From: Bradyrhizobium sp. CCBAU 53340
GTDB taxonomy: Bacteria; Pseudomonadota; Alphaproteobacteria; Rhizobiales; Xanthobacteraceae
Length of the DNA: 64,000 bases
Direction of reading: 5' to 3'
Assembly (NCBI RefSeq): GCF_015291645.1
Contig: NZ_CP030055.1
Span: 3,038,001-3,102,000, forward strand
Of the stretch, positions 54,469 through 63,399 are shown one piece after another. Within the stretch, counting starts at the first letter, position 1. Each line of letters begins with the position of its first letter. The translations under genes were made by a program, and so were the position numbers. The notes beneath the pieces were generated by a model. That model worked only from the letters and a program-made list of their open reading frames with translations, was not told where the DNA came from and searched no databases.

Positions 54469-55075
54469 CGAAGGCCTCCGTGGCTTGCGCGGATGGGCGT
54501 GCGGCAAAGCTTTCGTGCCATTTGGCGAGATGGGGACGGCCGGTTCGCCAGTTGAGCTCGGCGAAACGGAAGTCGGCGTAGGACAGCGCACAGCCAAGCG
54601 CGATCTCGCCGATGCCGAAGCTCGGCGTCGGCGCATCCACCGCCTGTTGTTCGAACCTGTCGAAGGTCGCGTTCACCTTGGTCGCGAACGCCTTGATCCA
54701 GGCCTCGGTCTGTCGCTCTTCTGGTTTGGCGAGTTCGTTTCGCCACAGGATCAACAGGTCAAGCAGGCCGTCCGCGAGCGCCTGCCGACTCAGAGCCCGC
54801 CACCGCCCCGGCCCCTCGAGCGGAAGCAGCACGCCCGGTCCTGCCAGACTATCGAGGTATTCGACGATCGTCCGCGAATCCTGCAGGACATCTCCGTTGT
54901 CGAGCACCAGGGTCGGGATCTTGCTCAGGGGATTGTCCGCCATGATGATGGGATTCGGCGTCGGCAAGGCCGCGACGCTGCGCACGCAGGCGATGCGGTC
55001 TGCGAGCCCCAGCTCATGTGCTGCAACCATCACCTTGCGGACGTACGGGGAGCGAGGGGACCAATGCAGCTTCAC
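54461..55075 (-). CDS. Glutathione S-transferase
   Basis: 204 residues. The thioredoxin-like N-terminal half (KLHWSPRSPYVRKVMVAAHE, then NPLSKIPTLVLDNGDVLQDS with the cis-Pro and the QDSRTI glutathione-binding turn) is followed by an all-helical C-terminal domain. The Ser of SPRSP would be the catalytic residue. It is the first gene of the eight-gene operon. It may conjugate or isomerise an electrophilic intermediate, but no known GST pathway partner is nearby. Confidence 0.87.
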   Translation of the reverse strand: MKLHWSPRSPYVRKVMVAAHELGLADRIACVRSVAALPTPNPIIMADNPLSKIPTLVLDNGDVLQDSRTIVEYLDSLAGPGVLLPLEGPGRWRALSRQALADGLLDLLILWRNELAKPEERQTEAWIKAFATKVNATFDRFEQQAVDAPTPSFGIGEIALGCALSYADFRFAELNWRTGRPHLAKWHESFAARPSAQATEAFDG

Positions 55076-55206
55076 GGCCGGCCTCGCCGGAAGAGGACAT
55101 GAGACACTGGGCGTTTCCCGTCTTGCAGCGTTATGATGCTTCTCGCCTTAGAGCGAAAAAGGTCATATGTCTAGCCTATTGATTATAGAAAGCCCGCAGT
55201 CCAGCC

Positions 55207-55950
55207 ATGCCTAGCCGCACCCTGTCCCCGGCCAAGCCGGATCTCTCGCGCAGCAACGTTGCCCGGTATGTCCAGTTGGCAACGCTTTTTCGCCGGCATA
55301 TCGAGTCCGGCCATTGGCCGGCGGGTGAGCAGATCCCCACCGTTGACGAACTAGCTGCGCAATACGGCGTCGCGCGCGCCACCATTCGCCAGGCGCTCGG
55401 CATGCTTGAAAGCGAGGCCCTCATCAGCCGGTTCAGGGCCAAGGGCACCTTCGTCAACGCGCAGAAACGCGAGCACCTCTGGCTCGACATGACGACGGAT
55501 TGGCGCGGGCTTCTGAATGCCCGAGAGGGCGCCGTCATCGAGGTGCTCGAAGAGGAGGATGTGAGCCTTTTGCCGTCGCGTTTACACGATATCGGCACGC
55601 CGACCCGGCGCTATCGCCGGCTGAGGCGGCGTCATTCGCGGGAGGGTCAGATCTTCCTCGTGGCCGACGTGTTCATCGATGCGGAGTTCTTTCCGCTCAT
55701 CCCCCGTGAAGCGCTGAGCAGCACGACGGCGATGCGCCTTGCCACGTTCTTTCCGCGCAACATTGGCCACGCTCACCAGACGATCGTCATTGGCGCCGCC
55801 GATCTCGAGATGTCCGCGCTGCTCGACCTTCCGTTGAACGCGCCTGTTTGCCTCGTCGATCGATCGGCCGTCGATGATCGAGATCGTCTCATTCTCTTGT
55901 CCAAGGGCGTTTATCGCGGCGACCTCGTCCGCCTGGACATGCGTCTCTAG
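55207..55950 (+). CDS. GntR-family regulator (HutC/UTRA type)
   Basis: 247 residues. N-terminal winged helix (YVQLATLFRRHIESGHWPAG, EQIPTVDELAAQYGVARATI, RQALGMLESEALISRFRAKG) and a UTRA effector domain from residue ~95 (HAHQTIVIGAADLEMSALLD...LLSKGVYRGDLVRLDM). It is divergent from the GST-CoA operon (131 bases between) and followed by an MFS gene. A repressor of one or both is likely. The ligand is presumably the operon's acid. Confidence 0.9.
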   Translation: MPSRTLSPAKPDLSRSNVARYVQLATLFRRHIESGHWPAGEQIPTVDELAAQYGVARATIRQALGMLESEALISRFRAKGTFVNAQKREHLWLDMTTDWRGLLNAREGAVIEVLEEEDVSLLPSRLHDIGTPTRRYRRLRRRHSREGQIFLVADVFIDAEFFPLIPREALSSTTAMRLATFFPRNIGHAHQTIVIGAADLEMSALLDLPLNAPVCLVDRSAVDDRDRLILLSKGVYRGDLVRLDMRL

Positions 55951-55989
55951 CAAAAGTCCACTGGACAAGATTAGCTCTATAGTCCATGT

Positions 55990-56000
55990 TTATGACATAA
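55990..56000. promoter_or_regulatory. TTATG-A-CATAA dyad before the MFS gene
   Basis: A perfect 5-1-5 inverted repeat TTATGACATAA lies in the 95-base gap between the GntR gene and the MFS gene, close to where a promoter would sit. GTCCACTGGAC (4-3-4) is 30 bases upstream. Either could be a GntR operator. A small site, so chance is possible. Confidence 0.3.
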
Positions 56001-56045
56001 AGACTTAACGGTGCGCCATGAGCGCGACCGAATGGGAGGGCGCGC

Positions 56046-57410
56046 GTGACGGATAGAGCGATTGATGCGGTGGGACGCCAGCAGATCGACGCGACCTTTC
56101 GCAAAGTAGCTTGGCGTATCATTCCGATCCTGATGCTGGCCTATGTGCTCGCCTTCATCGATCGCGGCAATGCCGGGTTCGCGAAGCTGCAGTTCATGGG
56201 CGATCTGCATTTCAACGAGGCGACGTTCGGGCTCGGCGGCGGCCTTTTCTATCTCGGCTACAGCGTGTTCGAGATTCCCAGCAATTTGTGGCTGGCGCGC
56301 ATCGGAGCGCGGTCCACGCTGCTGCGCATCATGGTCTGCTGGGGCCTCTGCTCGGCGGCGCTTGCGTTCATGACTGCGCCTTCGCACTACTACATTCTTC
56401 GTTTTATGCTGGGAGCCGCTGAGGCCGGCCTTTTTCCGGGCGTGCTGTTTTATCTCACCACCTGGATTCCGCCGTCGCGCCGCAGCCAGTTCACAGCGCT
56501 GTTCATGTCCGCGATTGCCATCTCCGGCATGGTCAGCGGGCCGCTGTCAGGCGCGATCCTCAGCGCGACCGACGGGCTGCTCGGCCTGAAAGGCTGGCAA
56601 TGGCTGTTCCTCATCGAGGGCTTGCCTTCGGCCTTGACGGGTATCGCAATCTACTTCGTGCTCGCCGACAGCCCCCAGACGGCGAAATGGCTGTCGGCAC
56701 GCGAGGTTGAAATCATCACGGCCGAACTGCAGAGCGAAGCGAATGCAGGCCAGCTACTGCGTCAGCATAGTTTTGCGGGTGCTCTGCGCGATCGGCGCCT
56801 GTACATCCTGGCTGGCATGTCGGTGGGGCTCATTGCCGGCGGCGCCGGCATTCCTCTCTGGCTTCCAACCATTCTCCGGGGAGCGGGCCTTCACGACCCG
56901 CTCTCGATCGGCCTGTTCTCCGCGATCCCGTACATTGTCGCCGTGGTCGTACAGCAGCTGATTGCACGAAGCTCCGACCGGACGCGCGAACGTCGTTGGC
57001 ACGCCGCGGTGCCGGCGCTGCTTTGTGCCCTGGGATGGGCGTTGCTGCCGCAGGCGATGAGTCATCCCTGGATGGCAATCGGCCTGCTCACGGTCATGAC
57101 CTCGGGATATCTCGGCGCGACCGGTCCGTTCTGGACGATGCCCAGCCTCTATCTGTCGGGAACGGCCGCAGCCGGCGGCATCGCCTTGATCACGACTTGC
57201 GGCGGAATTGGCGCGTTCTTCGCGCCGACACTGGTCGGGTGGATGACCACCACGACCGGCTCGTTGACCTACGGGCTGTATTCCTACGGCGCGATGATGG
57301 CGCTTGCCGCGATGGTAATGCTTCTGGGAACGAGCCCGGTGAAGCCCGCAATCGCTGCTGAACCTGCTTCCGAGCTTCGGTTGGCGGTCAAGCACCATGC
57401 TGATCTCTAG
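56046..57410 (+). CDS. MFS transporter, anion:cation symporter (ACS) type
   Basis: 454 residues from GTG 56046 with GGGAGGG upstream. Twelve helices and ACS markers: VLAFIDRGNAGFAKLQFMGD in helix 1, LGGGLFYLGYSVFEIPSNLW, LARIGARSTLLRIMVCWGLC. These carriers import organic acids such as phthalate, tartrate or 4-hydroxyphenylacetate with protons. It is a likely uptake system for the substrate of the CoA operon, given the shared GntR neighbour. Confidence 0.88.
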   Translation: MTDRAIDAVGRQQIDATFRKVAWRIIPILMLAYVLAFIDRGNAGFAKLQFMGDLHFNEATFGLGGGLFYLGYSVFEIPSNLWLARIGARSTLLRIMVCWGLCSAALAFMTAPSHYYILRFMLGAAEAGLFPGVLFYLTTWIPPSRRSQFTALFMSAIAISGMVSGPLSGAILSATDGLLGLKGWQWLFLIEGLPSALTGIAIYFVLADSPQTAKWLSAREVEIITAELQSEANAGQLLRQHSFAGALRDRRLYILAGMSVGLIAGGAGIPLWLPTILRGAGLHDPLSIGLFSAIPYIVAVVVQQLIARSSDRTRERRWHAAVPALLCALGWALLPQAMSHPWMAIGLLTVMTSGYLGATGPFWTMPSLYLSGTAAAGGIALITTCGGIGAFFAPTLVGWMTTTTGSLTYGLYSYGAMMALAAMVMLLGTSPVKPAIAAEPASELRLAVKHHADL

Positions 57411-57580
57411 ACATGTTGTCGGACCGTTTGGTTTCGGCGATCAGCGGCTTCTTCAAAACTCGTATTGCAAGAGGTTAGACAGGGGGATCCTAACAGATGT
57501 GCGCCGCGGGGAATCGCAGATTTGCAGCACCGGTATCTGGCTCAATTTGTAATCAACGTACATCGGAGGAACAAACGAGC

Positions 57581-58861
57581 ATGTCGCGATCGGCGCCCAT
57601 CGTGAGTAAGGACGCGGCGATACTTCCTTGGGCCCCGTGGTCGCTTGCGGCTCGCTGGGCATTGCTTGGGACGTTCGTCGCTATGTCGGTCATTGCGGCC
57701 ACGACATTTTTTATCCCGTTTGGAATCTATCTTGGGCAGATGGTGAAAGCCTTGGGCTGGTCCCGTGGCCAGTTCTCGTTCGGTTTTTCGGTCGCATCGC
57801 TGTGCGGTGCGGCGATGACGCCGGTCTCCGGCTGGCTTGTCGACCGCTACGGCTCGCGAATCATTGTCACGGCGGGGGCTTTGCTGCTGCCGCTTGCGAT
57901 GGCGTGCTTCGGTGTGTTTCCCGTATCTTATTCAGCGTTTCTAGCGGCCTGCGTCTTCATGGGCGTCGTGTCAGCGTTGTCCGCACCCTCGGTGGTTTTG
58001 TCCATTCCCCCGCAATGGGTTGAGCGAAATCTTGGCTTCGCCTTCGCAATCGGCGGGGTTGGTTTCGGCGTCGGCGCGACGGTGCTTCCACCGCTCACTG
58101 CTGCCGTCGTCGGGGCCGTCGGTTGGCGCGAGGCATGGCTAGTGATGGCAGGATTGGTCGGCATTGTTGGCATCGGCAACTCGCTGCTGCTGATCCGCGA
58201 CAATCCGGATGTCGTGCGCGCGCGCCGAGCACGGGCGGCTTCGGAGGATTTGCCGGGCTTCAGCTTCGGCGAGACGATCCGATCCGTCGCTTACTGGCTG
58301 CTCATCGCCACCTACCTCATCGTCGCGGTTGTCTACACGGGGGTCGCGTTCCACGTCGTGCCGCTTCTAACGGATATGGGGATCCCGCCCGCGCAGGCAG
58401 CCAGTGCGCTCGGCATCATGGGCATCGCGTCACTGTTCGGCCGGCTCGGCACAGGGCTGTTGCTTGACCGTATGCATGTGCTTGTCGTCGGGTGCAGCAT
58501 TCTGGGCGGGTTGGCTGCCGGACTGATCACGTTGACATTCGCCGGCGCCGGCACGGCTCCGTACATTGCGGCGGCATTGATTGGCTTGGCGGTCGGCGGT
58601 GAGGCGGACCTCATGCCGTTTATTCTGCGTCGTCGTTTCGGCCAGCGCGCCTTCGGTCGCACTTATGGCCTCGCTTATGGCTTCTTCCAGCTGGGGCCGA
58701 TCCTCGGGCCGTTGGCCATGGGCATCGTGTTTGACCGAACGCATTCATATCAACAAATCCTGTATTGGTTCATCGCCGCTGTGCTTACCTCGATTGCGCT
58801 CCTTGCTTTCGCCGTGCTGCTGCGCGATCGGACCGTTCCCGCATCGGTGCAGCCATGCTGA
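57581..58861 (+). CDS. MFS transporter, monocarboxylate/OFA-like
   Basis: 426 residues from ATG 57581. CGGAGGA lies 10 bases upstream, and an in-frame start at 57497 is rejected. Twelve helices, with PFGIYLGQMVKALGWSRGQF and SGWLVDRYGSRIIVTAGALL as in MCT/OFA-type carriers. It ends in an ATGCTGA overlap with the flavin hydroxylase gene, so it opens the meta-cleavage operon and probably imports its phenolic acid. Confidence 0.87.
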   Translation: MSRSAPIVSKDAAILPWAPWSLAARWALLGTFVAMSVIAATTFFIPFGIYLGQMVKALGWSRGQFSFGFSVASLCGAAMTPVSGWLVDRYGSRIIVTAGALLLPLAMACFGVFPVSYSAFLAACVFMGVVSALSAPSVVLSIPPQWVERNLGFAFAIGGVGFGVGATVLPPLTAAVVGAVGWREAWLVMAGLVGIVGIGNSLLLIRDNPDVVRARRARAASEDLPGFSFGETIRSVAYWLLIATYLIVAVVYTGVAFHVVPLLTDMGIPPAQAASALGIMGIASLFGRLGTGLLLDRMHVLVVGCSILGGLAAGLITLTFAGAGTAPYIAAALIGLAVGGEADLMPFILRRRFGQRAFGRTYGLAYGFFQLGPILGPLAMGIVFDRTHSYQQILYWFIAAVLTSIALLAFAVLLRDRTVPASVQPC

Positions 58862-60378
58862 CATCCGAAGAAGCCGCGGCTGATGTGCTCGTTGTGGGCC
58901 TCGGCCCAGTAGGCGCCACTCTGACGGCGCTGCTTGTTCGGCGTGGCGTGCGCGTGCTGGCGATCGACAAGGAGGCGGATGTCTATCCGCTGCCGCGCGC
59001 GGTCGGATTCGACCACGAGATATGGCGTATCTTTCAGCAAGCTGGTGTGGCCGAGCAGGTCATGCCGCACGTGAGGGAATCCCGGTTCTATGATTTCCTC
59101 GGTTCAGATGGTCGCCTCGTGCTGCGCTACGACCGGGCCAATATGAAGCGGACGTCGGGCTGGCCGCCCAACGTGACGTTCTTTCAGCCTGCCGTGGAAG
59201 ACGCCCTGCGCGCGGCGGTCCGCGCATCGGGGCGCGGAGAGATCCGAACATCGCGTCGCTTGGTCACTCTGCAGGATGGGCCTGAGGGAGTTACCGCGCG
59301 GCTAGACAGCCCGGAAGGCGAGGAGGTGGTGAAGTGCCGATTCCTGGTTGGTTGCGACGGAGCTTCTTCGGTCGTGCGCTCTCTGATCGGCACGACGCTC
59401 GCCGATGACGGCTTCGATGAGCCCTGGCTCGTGATCGACTGCTTGGCTTCAGACGAGACCGGGCTGCCGGATCGCAATCTACAGTTCTGTGACCCAGCGC
59501 GTCCGGCCACCTTCATGCGTATGGGGCCGGGCCGACACCGATGGGAATTCATGTTGCTGCCTGGCGAGGTCCCAGAAGCGATGCGGGAGACGGATACAAT
59601 CCGGCGTCTGATCGAGGCGCGCGGTTTTCCGGTCCCCCATACGATCGAGCGGCGCGCCGTTTACCGCTTCCACGCGCTGATGGCCGATCGCTGGCGGAGC
59701 GGCAACATACTGCTTGCAGGCGACAGCGCGCACCAAACGCCTCCTTTCGCCGGCCAGGGCATGTGCTCTGGCCTCCGCGACGCCGCTAACTTGGCTTGGA
59801 AACTCGCTTTCGTACTCAACGACAAGGCGGACGACGCGCTCCTCGACAGCTACCAGACTGAGCGCGAGCCGCAGTTGCGATTCATCATCGACCTTGCGGC
59901 CAAGCTTGGGCGGATAGTTTGCACGACCCACCGCTCGATTGCGGCCGAGCGCGACGAGCAGATGCGTGCCGATCTGCAGGCGGGTAAACAGGCTTTGCCT
60001 ATGGCCTATCCGCCGCTGTCGGGCGGTTGCGTGTTAGCTGGGACGGCCGGAGCGGGATCGTTATTTCCGCAACCCGTCGCCGAAACCTCCGCCGGTGTGA
60101 GCCGCCTCGACGATGTCTTCGCGGGCCGGACCATCCTTCTTTCGAGGACATCGCCCATTTCGGCCAAGCGCGCCGTCGGGCTTGCTCAGTTCGAGCTGAC
60201 CACGCCTGAATTGTCTCCGTTCGCGGCGGAGTTAACCGCTTGGCTCGATGCGCACGGCGCGCCCGCCGTGCTTATTCGACCCGATCTTTACGTATTCGGG
60301 ACCGGCACCCCTGAACACCTCGCTGACCGATGGTGTGAGGCTCTACATCCATCAATGCGCTCCCTCCTTACAGCATAA
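58855..60378 (+). CDS. FAD-dependent aromatic hydroxylase (MhpA-like)
   Basis: 507 residues from ATG 58855, overlapping the MFS stop. FAD motifs VLVVGLGPVGATLTALLVRR, GCDGASSVVRSLIG and ILLAGDSAHQTPPFAGQGMC. A C-terminal thioredoxin-like domain follows from ~residue 400. This build equals 3-(3-hydroxyphenyl)propanoate hydroxylase and related class A monooxygenases, which add an ortho OH to a phenol to give a catechol. The following extradiol dioxygenase supports the role. Exact phenol unknown. Confidence 0.88.
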   Translation: MLTSEEAAADVLVVGLGPVGATLTALLVRRGVRVLAIDKEADVYPLPRAVGFDHEIWRIFQQAGVAEQVMPHVRESRFYDFLGSDGRLVLRYDRANMKRTSGWPPNVTFFQPAVEDALRAAVRASGRGEIRTSRRLVTLQDGPEGVTARLDSPEGEEVVKCRFLVGCDGASSVVRSLIGTTLADDGFDEPWLVIDCLASDETGLPDRNLQFCDPARPATFMRMGPGRHRWEFMLLPGEVPEAMRETDTIRRLIEARGFPVPHTIERRAVYRFHALMADRWRSGNILLAGDSAHQTPPFAGQGMCSGLRDAANLAWKLAFVLNDKADDALLDSYQTEREPQLRFIIDLAAKLGRIVCTTHRSIAAERDEQMRADLQAGKQALPMAYPPLSGGCVLAGTAGAGSLFPQPVAETSAGVSRLDDVFAGRTILLSRTSPISAKRAVGLAQFELTTPELSPFAAELTAWLDAHGAPAVLIRPDLYVFGTGTPEHLADRWCEALHPSMRSLLTA

Positions 60379-60389
60379 GGTCCTCGCTC

Positions 60390-61271
60390 ATGCCCGACAC
60401 CCATGAAAGCATCTGGTCGCACCTGGTAGATGTTCCGTTCCGCCAGGATTGGATCAACGCCGGCGGCATAAAAACCCGTATCGTCGAGGCCGGGTCACCC
60501 GACCGACCGACGGTGGTCTTTTTGCACGGGATTGCCGGGAGTTGGGAGGGATTCTGCGCAAACATAGGTCCGTTTGCTCGACAGTTCCGCGTGTTTGCGT
60601 TCGACTGGATCGGCGCCGGCTTCACGGACAAACCGGAGCAGCCGATCTACACGATGCAGGACTACGTCAAGCATCTGCACGACGTGCTGGCGGCGGTGGG
60701 CGTCGCACGCACCTCCCTGGTTGGCGTGTCGATGGGTGGCTGGAGCGCCATCAACTTCACTCATGCCCATCCAGAGATGGTCGAGCGGCTGGTCATCTGC
60801 GCAGCCTCCGGCTTGCGGCGACCACCGGGTTTCACGCCACCCGCCGCGGCGAGTATCCGCAACGATCGGGCCAAAGCGATCGACGATCCGTCGTGGGACA
60901 ACGTATCGAGCGTCTTCACTGATCTTATCCACGATCCGGTCAAGCGCATCCCCGATCTCATCAAGCTCCGGCAGACCATCTACAGCTTGCCCGAGATGAA
61001 AGCGTCCATGGCCCGCATCCTAGCGATCACTGCTACGGAACGGTTCAACGAGAGCGCATTGTCGGACGACGAGTGGCGATCGATCGACCAACCTGTCCTC
61101 CTGATTGAATCGACAAGCGACAGTGAGCATTTCCGTCGCAACACGGCGCGCGCACACAGCCTGCTCAGAAACTCTGCGGTCTTTGCCATGGAGGGTGTTG
61201 CGCACTGGCCGCAATTCGAGAAGCCAGAAGTCTTCAACCAAAAGGCTATCAGCTTCCTGCTCGGGCAATGA
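60390..61271 (+). CDS. Alpha/beta hydrolase, meta-cleavage C-C hydrolase type
   Basis: 293 residues. Nucleophile Ser in LVGVSMGGWSAINF, Asp in LLIESTSDSEHFR and His in VAHWPQFEKPEVF, with HGIAGSWEGF as oxyanion. The layout matches MhpC/BphD-type hydrolases, which split the ring-opened dienoate into an enol acid and a carboxylate. It lies 11 bases after the hydroxylase gene and 22 before the dioxygenase, in a catabolic operon. Confidence 0.85.
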   Translation: MPDTHESIWSHLVDVPFRQDWINAGGIKTRIVEAGSPDRPTVVFLHGIAGSWEGFCANIGPFARQFRVFAFDWIGAGFTDKPEQPIYTMQDYVKHLHDVLAAVGVARTSLVGVSMGGWSAINFTHAHPEMVERLVICAASGLRRPPGFTPPAAASIRNDRAKAIDDPSWDNVSSVFTDLIHDPVKRIPDLIKLRQTIYSLPEMKASMARILAITATERFNESALSDDEWRSIDQPVLLIESTSDSEHFRRNTARAHSLLRNSAVFAMEGVAHWPQFEKPEVFNQKAISFLLGQ

Positions 61272-61293
61272 TCGCGCTACGGAGATTTCTAAA

Positions 61294-62181
61294 ATGCCAA
61301 TGACATTCCGCCTCGGCTATCTTGATCTCGGCTCGACCGACGTCGAACGAGACACCGCCTTCTATACCGACGTGATTGGACTTGTGCCTTCGGGCTCGGC
61401 AAGCGACGCGGCGTGGCTTAGCCTCGGTTTTAACGATCACGACCTCTGTCTCCGCTCTTCGAGCGACAGTCTTCTCGCCGTTGGCTACCAGCTCGCTGCT
61501 GGCACAACGCTCGATGCGGCAGCGGCGCACCTGAGCGCGCATGGAATTGCTTCGAGCCGACAGTCCGACCCGCGACCTGGCATCACCGCGCTCCTTGAAT
61601 GCGAGCCAGTACCGGGACATCGGGTTCAGCTTTTCAAGGACATGGCCGCGCCTGCACGGGGCTTCGCTGAACGCGGTGTCGCGCCCATCCGGCTCGGGCA
61701 TTTCGCGTTCATGTATCCTGATAGCGAGCGCAAGCTTGATGTATTCTACCGCGACATCCTTGGCTTCCACTACACCGATAGCTTTGGAGAGGCGGTAAAC
61801 TTCTATACGTGCAGTCACGAACACCATGTCTTGAATATTGTCAATGTGCCGCACGCGCGCCATCGGCTGCACCATCTGGCGTTCCAGCTCCGTGACTACT
61901 CTGCGCATAGTCGGGCGGCGGATACATTGGCGACGCGCAACGTGTCGCTGCTGTGGGGACCATCGCGTCATACCGCCGGACACAACATCGCCAGCTATTT
62001 CCGCGACAGCGCGGAGCGGCTCGTGGAGCTGTACGCCGAGATGGATGTATTTCTGCCGGATGCAGGAATGGTCGAGCCGCGGCCATGGCACAAGCAGCTG
62101 CCGATGCGGCCGCAGCGCTGGGCGCCCGGCGATGTCGTCAATTGGAAGACATCCTTCGAGTTTCAGCTTTCCAAAGCGTGA
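61294..62181 (+). CDS. Extradiol ring-cleavage dioxygenase (VOC, type I)
   Basis: 295 residues from ATG 61294 (CGGAG 9 bases upstream). Two VOC modules. The C-terminal module carries the Fe(II) ligands His in LGHFAFMYPD, His in HRLHHLAFQLRDY and Glu in LVELYAEMDV, in the 2-His-1-Glu order. It opens catechols next to the diol (meta cleavage). Together with the upstream hydroxylase and hydrolase this completes a standard meta pathway. Confidence 0.87.
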   Translation: MPMTFRLGYLDLGSTDVERDTAFYTDVIGLVPSGSASDAAWLSLGFNDHDLCLRSSSDSLLAVGYQLAAGTTLDAAAAHLSAHGIASSRQSDPRPGITALLECEPVPGHRVQLFKDMAAPARGFAERGVAPIRLGHFAFMYPDSERKLDVFYRDILGFHYTDSFGEAVNFYTCSHEHHVLNIVNVPHARHRLHHLAFQLRDYSAHSRAADTLATRNVSLLWGPSRHTAGHNIASYFRDSAERLVELYAEMDVFLPDAGMVEPRPWHKQLPMRPQRWAPGDVVNWKTSFEFQLSKA

Positions 62182-62262
62182 GCCGTGGCGCGAAGCCGAA
62201 GGGGCGGTACCAGCCTGGCTTCGATTGCCGATGATACCTGCAAAAGAAGGATACTGAGATCG

Positions 62263-63108
62263 ATGAAACTGTTGCGCATCGGGGCTGCCGGCGCTGAAAA
62301 ACCGGCACTATTGGACCGCAATAACACGCTGCGCGACCTGTCGAAGCATGTCCGCGATTTTGATGCTGCGGCGCTGTCGAAGGCCGGTCTCGCAGCGCTC
62401 GCTGCGATCGACCCGGACTCGCTGCCGGTGATCGACACTGCTCCTCGGATCGGGCCCTGCGTGCCTCGCCCCGTCAACTTCGTCTGCATCGGCCTCAACT
62501 ACGTCGATCATGCGCACGAGGCTGGCCTTCCCATCCCGGCCGAGCCGATTGTCTTCCTAAAATCCCTTGGCTCTATCCAAGGTCCGAACGATCCGGTCCG
62601 TCTGCCGCGTGGCTCCGTCAAGACGGATTGGGAGGTGGAACTTGGCGTCGTCATCGGCAGCTCCGCCCGCTATGTGTCCGAGGCGGGCGCGTTAGCGCAT
62701 GTCGCGGGATATTGCGTCGTTAACGATGTCAGCGAACGGAGTCTCCAGCTCGAGCGCGGCGGCACTTGGGATAAGGGCAAGGGAGCCGACACATTTGGCC
62801 CTATCGGCCCCTGGCTGGTAACCGCCGACGAAGTCCCGAATCCGCAGGCGCTTCGACTGTGGACAGAGGTAGACGGCACGCGCATGCAGGATGGCACTAC
62901 CGCAACAATGATTTTCGATGTCCGTAAGATTGTGAGCTACGTGAGCCAGCTTTGGACGCTTAACCCCGGTGATATCATCGCGACCGGCACCCCACCCGGC
63001 GTCGGGATGGGCAAGAAGCCTGAACCGATCTTCCTGCGAGCCGGACAGACCATGCAGCTCGGCATCGATGGACTCGGGATCCAAACGCAATCCGTGGTAG
63101 CGGACTGA
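62263..63108 (+). CDS. Fumarylacetoacetate hydrolase-family enzyme
   Basis: 281 residues from ATG 62263 (AGAAGG 15 bases upstream). An upstream GTG at 62185 would add 26 residues. FAH motifs: FVCIGLNYVDHAHEAG, the metal ligands in SVKTDWEVELGVVIG (ExE) and a later Asp in YCVVNDVSERSLQ, and LNPGDIIATGTPPGVGMGKK. The family covers 2-oxo-acid hydratases (MhpD-like), decarboxylases and acylpyruvate hydrolases. In this operon it would take the enol acid released by the C-C hydrolase. No aldolase or acetaldehyde dehydrogenase is present nearby. Confidence 0.87.
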   Translation: MKLLRIGAAGAEKPALLDRNNTLRDLSKHVRDFDAAALSKAGLAALAAIDPDSLPVIDTAPRIGPCVPRPVNFVCIGLNYVDHAHEAGLPIPAEPIVFLKSLGSIQGPNDPVRLPRGSVKTDWEVELGVVIGSSARYVSEAGALAHVAGYCVVNDVSERSLQLERGGTWDKGKGADTFGPIGPWLVTADEVPNPQALRLWTEVDGTRMQDGTTATMIFDVRKIVSYVSQLWTLNPGDIIATGTPPGVGMGKKPEPIFLRAGQTMQLGIDGLGIQTQSVVAD

Positions 63109-63399
63109 TCAATTTGCTGACCCCATCTCCCGGTGGCGCTGGGGATCATATCATCTTGGGGTATCTCCAACGGATCAAGAATGCCAAAGCTGCACCTCAA
63201 CGAACCAGCGCCAATCGATGGGAAGGTGCCGTAGATTATGTGCTCGCGGCTAGGTGATGATAGGAGGAATCGACAGACTGGGCGAAATCAGGATACCGAT
63301 AAGTTAGGTCTGAGGAAGCCGCAAAGCCGAATTGGCGAAAGTGCGCCTCACAGTTGAGGATCAGGTGCCGTGCGGCCGTGCACGGCACCTGCTCTTAGG
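63109..63399. other. Convergent gap, mostly without features
   Basis: About 290 bases. It contains the hairpin listed at 63363. No supported gene. Confidence 0.4.
63363..63390 (-). terminator. Strong hairpin after the right-edge hydrolase gene
   Basis: Perfect 11-bp stem AGGTGCCGTGC (63363-63373) / GCACGGCACCT (63380-63390) with loop GGCCGT, 9 bases beyond the stop of the minus-strand hydrolase gene. It lacks a T run but is strong enough to act as terminator or mRNA end. Confidence 0.6.
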
